A DNA stretch of 5,602 nt from CAYLJJ01 sp964384025 (lineage in GTDB: Bacteria > Myxococcota_A > Bradymonadia > UBA7976 > UBA1532), in assembly GCA_964384025.1 (NCBI GenBank), contig CAYLJJ010000195.1, positions 1 through 5,602 of the forward strand, written 5' to 3'. Under the pieces are notes generated by a model. The model was not told the origin of the DNA. It searched no databases and saw nothing but the letters and a program-made list of their open reading frames with translations. The position numbers and the translations under genes were made by a program. Positions 1 to 3,317 of the stretch are shown here, one piece after another (position 1 is the stretch's first letter; the number at the start of each line of letters is the position of its first letter).

Positions 1-101
1 CAATTTCCCTCCTTCACATGACCTGTCAGAAGCCGAACAACCTCCTCAGCAACTTGAGCCCTGATTGCGACATCCGCAATGCTCACGGCCAATAAATTCA
101 A
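1..101 (-). CDS. Unrecognised protein, N-terminal fragment (runs off left edge)
   Basis: An open frame of 33 codons begins at a TTG codon (101-99) and continues without a stop to the window edge. The start is chosen because a full AAGGAGG Shine-Dalgarno site lies 5 nt upstream. The visible residues begin MNLLAVSIADVAIRAQ and look like a continuous amphipathic helix with no motif I recognise. It is the distal visible gene of the leftward operon, 52 bp after the small membrane protein gene. A GTG six codons in is a possible alternative start but has no nearby ribosome site. No function is proposed. The frame is short, so the evidence is mainly the ribosome site and the operon position. Confidence 0.42.
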   Translation of the reverse strand, partial: MNLLAVSIADVAIRAQVAEEVVRLLTGHVKEGN

Positions 102-106
102 CTCAA

Positions 107-113
107 CCTCCTT
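107..113 (-). promoter_or_regulatory. Ribosome binding site deciding a TTG start
   Basis: AAGGAGG on the minus strand is complementary to the 16S rRNA tail and sits 5 nt before the TTG at 101-99. It overlaps the end of a 9-codon mini-ORF (MRLRETEGG, about 137-108) that has its own GGGAGGGAGA ribosome site, so the mini-ORF could act as a coupled leader peptide. That role is inferred only from position. Confidence 0.5.
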
Positions 114-153
114 CCGTCTCCCGCAGGCGCATTCTCCCTCCCTCTCTTCCTAC

Positions 154-303
154 TCACAGCCACCCCCACAGAATGACTGCGCCTAATACCAACAGAGCCA
201 GGACATTGGCGCACACCAGGACCAACAAAAACTCGTCGTCCTGCGCCCACTTCATGACCCAGGATGCAAGCTGTGAGGCTCGCTTCTTCGCCTGCTTCTT
301 CAT
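154..303 (-). CDS. Small single-span membrane protein (49 aa)
   Basis: This short gene starts at ATG 303-301 and ends at TGA 156-154. Its start overlaps the stop of the ERF gene in an ATGA junction, which suggests translational coupling, since the ribosome site itself (GAGCGAGAG) is weak. The protein has a basic N-terminus (MKKQAKKRASQL, residues 1-12), an amphipathic stretch with several Trp, an acidic DDE at 22-24, and then an uninterrupted hydrophobic segment of about 25 residues (25-49) rich in Leu, Val and Ala. By the positive-inside rule the N-terminus would be cytoplasmic and the protein a single-pass inner-membrane polypeptide ending at the far face. No family is recognised. In this context it could be a phage accessory membrane protein, for example for exclusion or host takeover, but nothing in the sequence decides this. 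Confidence 0.62.
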   Translation of the reverse strand: MKKQAKKRASQLASWVMKWAQDDEFLLVLVCANVLALLVLGAVILWGWL

Positions 304-1865
304 ATGGCTCTCGCTCTGGGGAGGTTGAGGCCCATCTCTGTTTGCGCCTCTTTGATGTGGATACAGGCCCCTCCTCGCCTGAACTTCATCCCATTACAGG
401 TGCAACTCCATTTCCCTCGAATGCGACGCACTGTGTAAATGACGCCCTCAGATGAATGGGAGGGGATGTGCTTCTCTATCCTACGCAGCTTGTTGTACTC
501 CTCTATGCGCACCTGTGCCTCTTGAGGCCGCGCCTTCATCCTCTTCGCCTCCCCTTCTATCCACTCAAAGGAGAGCTTCCCCAGCGAGTACCCCAGGAGC
601 CCGTACAGCTCCTGTACTGCCCTTACGTCCAACCCTGAATAGCACCTCACCAGTACCGCCTGTGCGCGGGTCCAGCGCTGCGCAGAGGTTAGCTCAGGTG
701 CAGCACTGGATGTTGGTGGGAGGAGGTCTTGCTGAGGAGCTGGTTGAGCGCTATGGCGCTGCTGAAAGCTTTGAAAGCTCTCCTCCTTCTCCTTTGGTAC
801 AGGGGCTGGACAATGACTGTGATGGCTTGGCGCAACTGCTGATGTTGGAGGCGCTGAAGGAGCTGACTCAGCTGGAGTTTGAGAAGCTGGGGACTCCTGT
901 ATACTCACCTTTCCCTGTGTTTTTTGAGGAGATTGAAACATCCAAAAGAGGGCCTCGCCTTTTTCCACCACTGCCGGAGAAAGCCGCTCGATCTCCCCTC
1001 TCAGCCACTCCATTGAGGCGCTGGCGAGGTCTCGCTGGTAGGCGCGGCGATACAGCTCTGAGAGCTGCGCGAAGTTGAGGCTCCAGAGGCTCATGAAGCG
1101 TCGCTGGAGCTGCTCCAAGTTGAGCTGAGGCTGCTGTTGATGCTGGCGTTGCTGAGACTGCTGAGGTCGTTGAGCTTGGCGCTGGTTGCTCTGGTTGCCC
1201 TGGTTGCCCTGGTTGCCCTGGTTACCCTGGAGGCTCTGAGCATCGTCATCGTCACCAGCCGGAATCCCCAGCATCGACAGCAGATTGTAGCGGCGCATAT
1301 AGGTCTCCCAGATGCCCCACTTCTGCGGATTCCCTTTCTCGCTCACTCGCATTAACATCTCTGAACAAACAAACTCTCCCGTCTCCAAGTGATTCAGTGT
1401 CGTCCGCAAGACGCTCTCATCTGCCTTCTCGCCTGCCCCAGGGACAATCATATGACTCACCATCAGCCCTGCATCCACCAAAGCCGGGTTCACAATCCCC
1501 CGAACATGGTCCAGCGTCACATATCGGTAGGAGCGCCGCCCAGTACTCCCCTCCGCATCCCTGCCAACCGTTCTCACTGCTATCTGCACTTGTGCGAGTG
1601 CTCGGTTTAGATGCAGGCAGGTAGTCATCAAGGGCAAGTTTGTAAGCTGGCTTATCCCCATGACCTGTGGAGGGCTCAAGGGCTGTGGAGGGCTCAAGGA
1701 TGCTTGGAGCACTGGGGGACTTTGAGGAGCCTGGGGTACTAGAGGCGCTGAGGCTGGGACAACTTCAGCTTGCCCAGCTCCGCCTGAGATGATGCTCAAG
1801 CCCAGGGCGCGGCCTACGTCTAAAGCGGAGGAGACCTGGGGAGTAGCGGTTTGTGCGTTAGGCAT
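300..1865 (-). CDS. erf: ERF-family single-strand annealing protein with C-terminal SWIM-type zinc motif
   Basis: A 521-residue protein. Residues about 80-204 match the ERF pattern: an N-terminal helix (LNRALAQVQIAVRTVG), then SYRYVTLDHVRGIVNPAL, a beta-rich section, and the ending WGIWETYMRRYNLLSMLGIP followed by acidic DDDD. ERF proteins anneal complementary single strands in phage recombination. Typical ERF proteins are roughly 200 residues, so this one is greatly extended. A Gln/Asn-rich linker (GNQ repeats, about 213-228), a helical module (about 253-295), a Pro/Ser/Gln-rich linker, a second related helical module (about 394-443) and a terminal CxC-x10-CxH motif (C488, C490, C501, H503) of SWIM type follow. 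SWIM motifs bind zinc and contact DNA or protein partners. The ATG at 1865 is preferred because GGAG (1872-1875) lies 6 nt upstream; the ATG at 1877 has its G-rich stretch too close. It is probably co-transcribed with the upstream Cro-like gene. ERF assignment is firm; the SWIM role is inference. Confidence 0.85.
   Translation of the reverse strand: MPNAQTATPQVSSALDVGRALGLSIISGGAGQAEVVPASAPLVPQAPQSPPVLQASLSPPQPLSPPQVMGISQLTNLPLMTTCLHLNRALAQVQIAVRTVGRDAEGSTGRRSYRYVTLDHVRGIVNPALVDAGLMVSHMIVPGAGEKADESVLRTTLNHLETGEFVCSEMLMRVSEKGNPQKWGIWETYMRRYNLLSMLGIPAGDDDDAQSLQGNQGNQGNQGNQSNQRQAQRPQQSQQRQHQQQPQLNLEQLQRRFMSLWSLNFAQLSELYRRAYQRDLASASMEWLRGEIERLSPAVVEKGEALFWMFQSPQKTQGKVSIQESPASQTPAESAPSAPPTSAVAPSHHSHCPAPVPKEKEESFQSFQQRHSAQPAPQQDLLPPTSSAAPELTSAQRWTRAQAVLVRCYSGLDVRAVQELYGLLGYSLGKLSFEWIEGEAKRMKARPQEAQVRIEEYNKLRRIEKHIPSHSSEGVIYTVRRIRGKWSCTCNGMKFRRGGACIHIKEAQTEMGLNLPRARAI
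1182..1226 (-). repeat. Five tandem 9-bp repeats encoding GNQ/SNQ
   Basis: Five copies of a 9-bp unit (plus-strand CTGGTTGCC, the outer copies with one change each) run head to tail inside the ERF gene and encode the Gly-Asn-Gln linker directly after the ERF domain. The unit is in frame, so copy-number change would lengthen or shorten the linker without breaking the protein. Confidence 0.85.
1665..1699 (-). repeat. Direct repeat of 17 bp in the Pro-rich ERF N-terminus
   Basis: Plus-strand CTGTGGAGGGCTCAAGG occurs at 1665-1681 and again at 1683-1699, an 18-bp period that stays in frame. It encodes the LSPPQP/LSPPQV repetition ahead of the ERF domain and looks like a simple in-frame duplication. 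Confidence 0.75.
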
Positions 1866-1871
1866 TACTGT

Positions 1872-1875
1872 CTCC
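1872..1875 (-). promoter_or_regulatory. Ribosome binding site deciding the ERF start
   Basis: GGAG on the minus strand lies 6 nt before the ATG at 1865-1863. The in-frame ATG at 1877-1875 overlaps this site and has only GGCGGGG abutting it, which is too close for efficient initiation. The shorter 521-residue product is therefore preferred. Confidence 0.5.
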
Positions 1876-1936
1876 ATCCCCGCCTAAGCGAGGCTCATCT
1901 GTGTCCAAAATCTGGAATGAGGCGCCCTGCCTCTTT

Positions 1937-1961
1937 ATCCTCAGCCTTGGAGGTTGAGGAT
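1937..1961 (+). terminator. Hairpin with T-run, possible rightward terminator
   Basis: An 11-bp inverted repeat (1937-1947 with 1951-1961, one G-T wobble, 3-nt loop TGG) is followed on the plus strand by GTG and five T residues (1965-1969). That is the layout of an intrinsic terminator for rightward transcription, although both flanking genes read leftward. It could block antisense transcripts leaving the ERF gene. On the minus strand there is no U-run, so in the leftward mRNA the same hairpin would instead be a stable structure between the Cro-like and ERF genes. An adjacent smaller stem (GAGGC at 1919-1923 with GCCTC at 1929-1933) adds to the structure. Function is uncertain. Confidence 0.35.
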
Positions 1962-1977
1962 GTGTTTTTCGTGCTGT

Positions 1978-1990
1978 GGCGCTAAGCGCC
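1978..1990. repeat. Perfect 13-bp palindrome GGCGCTAAGCGCC
   Basis: GGCGCT and AGCGCC arms flank one central A and read the same on both strands apart from that centre. It overlaps the last base of the Cro-like gene's TAG stop. It could be a protein binding site or a small hairpin in the leftward mRNA. Only the symmetry is seen directly. Confidence 0.5.
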
Positions 1991-2205
1991 TAAAGCCCAG
2001 CGATCAAAAATCTAAAACTTACCCCAAGTCCATCTGCCACAGCCTGAAGGTTAGAATCGCTCCAGGGAGTGATCCCCCTTTCCAGTTGGCTCAGGTGGCT
2101 CAGGCTGAGTTGGTGCCCTCTTTCACAGGCTTGTTTAGCCACCTGCTGGAGGGTCATAGAAGCTCCTTGTCTCAGTTGGCGGGCTCTAGAACCAAAATCT
2201 TTCAC
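1990..2205 (-). CDS. Cro-like HTH (XRE-type) regulator, 71 aa
   Basis: A small protein made almost entirely of one helix-turn-helix domain (residues about 4-68): FGSRARQLRQ, then TLQQVAKQACERG, then LSLSHLSQLERG with the characteristic L-E-R-G end of the recognition helix, then NLQAVADGLGVS. The HTH carries about 5 residues more than the usual XRE spacing between the scaffold and recognition helices. The GTG start at 2205-2203 is chosen because AAGGA lies 7 nt upstream (2213-2217) and because the strong leftward promoter at 2231-2259 would begin transcription near 2224, downstream of the alternative ATG (2232) and TTG (2259) starts. It is the first gene of the leftward operon, with the ERF gene 124 bp beyond. 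By size, position and divergence from a larger HTH gene it resembles phage Cro proteins and probably binds the shared control region as a dimer. Confidence 0.78.
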   Translation of the reverse strand: MKDFGSRARQLRQGASMTLQQVAKQACERGHQLSLSHLSQLERGITPWSDSNLQAVADGLGVSFRFLIAGL

Positions 2206-2212
2206 AAATCCG

Positions 2213-2217
2213 TCCTT
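2213..2217 (-). promoter_or_regulatory. Ribosome binding site deciding the GTG start of the Cro-like gene
   Basis: AAGGA on the minus strand stands 7 nt before GTG 2205-2203. The ATG 27 nt further upstream has no recognisable ribosome site, and its codon overlaps the -10 box of the leftward promoter. Confidence 0.6.
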
Positions 2218-2230
2218 GCTTATTAAGAGC

Positions 2231-2259
2231 ATAATATTTTCAGGAGACACTAATGTCAA
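2231..2259 (-). promoter_or_regulatory. Near-consensus sigma-70 promoter, leftward
   Basis: Reading the minus strand, a perfect -35 box TTGACA (2259-2254) is followed after exactly 17 bp by TATTAT (2236-2231), five of six matches to the -10 consensus. The predicted start near 2224 gives a leader of about 19 nt before the GTG of the Cro-like gene, including its AAGGA site. The -35 box overlaps the first codons of the divergent regulator gene, so its product, or the Cro-like protein, could repress it by occluding this site. Confidence 0.75.
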
Positions 2260-2266
2260 ACGACAT
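2246..2266. promoter_or_regulatory. Candidate operator: three alternating half-sites
   Basis: GACA (2246-2249), TGTC (2254-2257) and GACA (2262-2265) follow one another every 8 bp in alternating orientation, making two overlapping inverted repeats: GACACTAATGTC, and ATGTC-AAAC-GACAT. They cover the -35 box of the leftward promoter, the spacer behind its ribosome-proximal side, and the start codon of the plus-strand regulator. Such symmetry is typical of dimeric HTH repressor sites. Binding is inferred, not shown. Confidence 0.45.
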
Positions 2267-2768
2267 CAAAACAAGCCCTGTCAGAGAAGTCGAAGGTCAT
2301 ATTGAAAACACAAAAGATGATGCGCTTCTGCTGTTGAACACGAAAATTGGCGCTAAGACGAGATCGATTCGGATTAAAAAAGGGCTTACTCTTAAAGAGG
2401 TAGAATTATTGATGAAGTCATCAGGGTGGTTGCTAAGCTATAACCGTCTGTCTATGCTAGAAAGAGGAGCGTATAATTGGAATTCGTCTCATTTATGCGC
2501 AATATCGTCTGCTCTTGACGTATCAGTTGATGAATTAGTCGTAAATAACGACAAGTCAATCAGAAATGATGATGAATATCAGATAGTAGAGTCTTGGAGA
2601 TCTGGAAGAATTCTAGGGTTGATAAAGTGGATATCATCCCGAATGGAATCAGATTCGGAGATGATCAAAAGTGAATATGAAAAAAATATACTATCTGCAT
2701 GGAGGAAAGGCTCTGGAGTTGGACTAATGGGATGGCTTTCAGGATGGTTTAAGAAAAATGAAGGTTGA
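2253..2768 (+). CDS. CI-like HTH (XRE-type) regulator with duplicated Trp motif, 171 aa
   Basis: The ATG at 2253 has AGGAG (2242-2246) 6 nt upstream. Residues 1-30 form a polar N-terminal extension. Residues 32-97 form an HTH domain (IGAKTRSIRIKKG, TLKEVELLMKSSG, LLSYNRLSMLERG, AISSALDVSVDELV) that aligns without gaps to the divergent Cro-like protein, about 23 of 65 positions identical, and shares its enlarged HTH. The C-terminal part is not a LexA/CI peptidase fold: no Ser/Lys peptidase pattern is visible. Instead two related segments, ESWRSGRILGLIKWIS (113-128) and SAWRKGSGVGLMGWLS (148-163), share W-R-x(1)-G/S with G-L-x2-W-[IL]-S and may mediate oligomerisation or membrane contact. The gene is AT-richer than its surroundings. 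A weak -10 candidate, CATAAT (2230-2235), lies just upstream with no good -35 box, so expression may need activation. Likely the opposing repressor of a two-regulator switch. Confidence 0.78.
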   Translation: MSNDIKTSPVREVEGHIENTKDDALLLLNTKIGAKTRSIRIKKGLTLKEVELLMKSSGWLLSYNRLSMLERGAYNWNSSHLCAISSALDVSVDELVVNNDKSIRNDDEYQIVESWRSGRILGLIKWISSRMESDSEMIKSEYEKNILSAWRKGSGVGLMGWLSGWFKKNEG

Positions 2769-2990
2769 ATGAAGAACTAATAAGATATCACTTGCTTTCC
2801 CTTCCCTGATAGACAAAATTAGTTCTATCTCATCATCTGAGAGCATCAGGAGAAAAACCTCCTTTCCGCATTTCTTTTCTACGAAAATGCAGCCCTTATC
2901 AACCCTCTGAACGACTAAATCGTCAAAAAACTTTTGCTCTGCGAATTGGTATTTTTGTACTGTTCCTCCCGTGAATAACCTCTCCAACAT
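2739..2990 (-). CDS. Hypothetical small protein, 83 aa
   Basis: The ATG at 2990-2988 has AAAGGA (3000-3005) 9 nt upstream, a reasonable ribosome site. The protein has two Cys (residues 34 and 41, CIFVEKKC), an acidic central stretch LSDDEIELIL and a hydrophobic C-terminal part ILLVLHSTFIFL. No family is recognised. Its last 30 bp overlap the end of the convergent regulator gene, and it diverges from the replication operon, so it stands alone in the AT-rich segment. It may be a lysogeny-linked cargo gene next to the repressor. The 83-codon frame could still be chance, although the ribosome site and the lack of any other gene in the stretch favour it being real. Confidence 0.5.
   Translation of the reverse strand: MLERLFTGGTVQKYQFAEQKFFDDLVVQRVDKGCIFVEKKCGKEVFLLMLSDDEIELILSIREGKASDILLVLHSTFIFLKPS
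2773..2826. repeat. Nested inverted repeat at the convergent gene ends
   Basis: AGAACTAAT (2773-2781) pairs with ATTAGTTCT (2818-2826), and inside it TATCA (2786-2790) pairs with TGATA (2807-2811). This gives a bulged stem just after the plus-strand regulator's stop codon. No T-run follows, so it is at best a weak terminator or rho-associated end; it is also inside the coding sequence of the 83-residue gene. Confidence 0.35.
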
Positions 2991-3033
2991 CGTATTGCGT
3001 CCTTTCTGCTCAGCCTACCGCCGAGCCCAAGTC

Positions 3034-3062
3034 TTAGAGCTGCCTCGTGTAGCCCATATAAG
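3034..3062 (+). promoter_or_regulatory. Candidate promoter of the replication operon
   Basis: TATAAG (3057-3062) matches five of six -10 positions and stands 17 bp after TTAGAG (3034-3039), a poor -35 box. The predicted start near 3069 gives a leader of about 48 nt to the ATG at 3117. A GTCTTA/TAAGAC inverted repeat (3031-3036 and 3059-3064) overlaps both boxes, which would suit a repressor or activator. The weak -35 box suggests dependence on an activator. Confidence 0.35.
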
Positions 3063-3116
3063 ACAACTCAGGCGGAGCAGAGGGGTGTTGCAGAAAAGAC
3101 CGGAAAGGAGGCCACG

Positions 3117-3317
3117 ATGATCGCCCACCAGAGCCCTGAGCCCAGCCCAAAGAGAAGCCTGGAAGAGCTTCGCTGCATGAGCTGCGGAAAGGCGCCTACA
3201 GAGGCCAGTGGAGATCTGGGGATCGCCTACAAGATCGAGGATTACCGTTCGGGCTGTGTCTACAGCGGGAAGATCTGCGCTCGTTGCTCTGGTGAGAGTC
3301 AGGAGTCTCAGCTGTGA
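3117..3317 (+). CDS. Small zinc-ribbon-like protein, 66 aa
   Basis: The ATG at 3117 follows a strong AGGAGG (3106-3111) by 5 nt. The protein has CMSCG (C20, C23), a middle section GDLGIAYKIEDYRSGCVYSGK, and CARC (C54, C57): two CxxC knuckles about 30 residues apart, as in zinc ribbons or treble-clef folds, plus an extra C47. The charged tail SGESQESQL is coded by the bases that also hold the next gene's ribosome site. The stop overlaps the GTG start of the initiator in a GTGA junction, so the two proteins are probably made together. It is the first gene of the replication operon. No specific family is recognised; a DNA- or protein-binding helper of replication is possible. Confidence 0.7.
   Translation: MIAHQSPEPSPKRSLEELRCMSCGKAPTEASGDLGIAYKIEDYRSGCVYSGKICARCSGESQESQL

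Noticed and set aside
452..1078. A 208-codon open frame on the plus strand
   Set aside because: It is antisense to the ERF gene's linker and helical modules, with low-complexity Ser/Pro/Leu content typical of a shadow frame.
1866..1877. Upstream ATG giving a 525-residue ERF protein
   Set aside because: It lacks a properly spaced ribosome site, while the next ATG has GGAG at 6 nt. It remains possible and changes only four residues.
2206..2259. Longer versions of the Cro-like protein starting at TTG 2259 or ATG 2232
   Set aside because: Both starts lie at or before the predicted transcription start of the strong leftward promoter and lack ribosome sites; the extra residues are outside the HTH domain.
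3117..3317. Antiterminator of lambda N type
   Set aside because: The position at the head of an early operon is suggestive, but the protein is cysteine-rich rather than arginine-rich and has no RNA-binding arginine helix.
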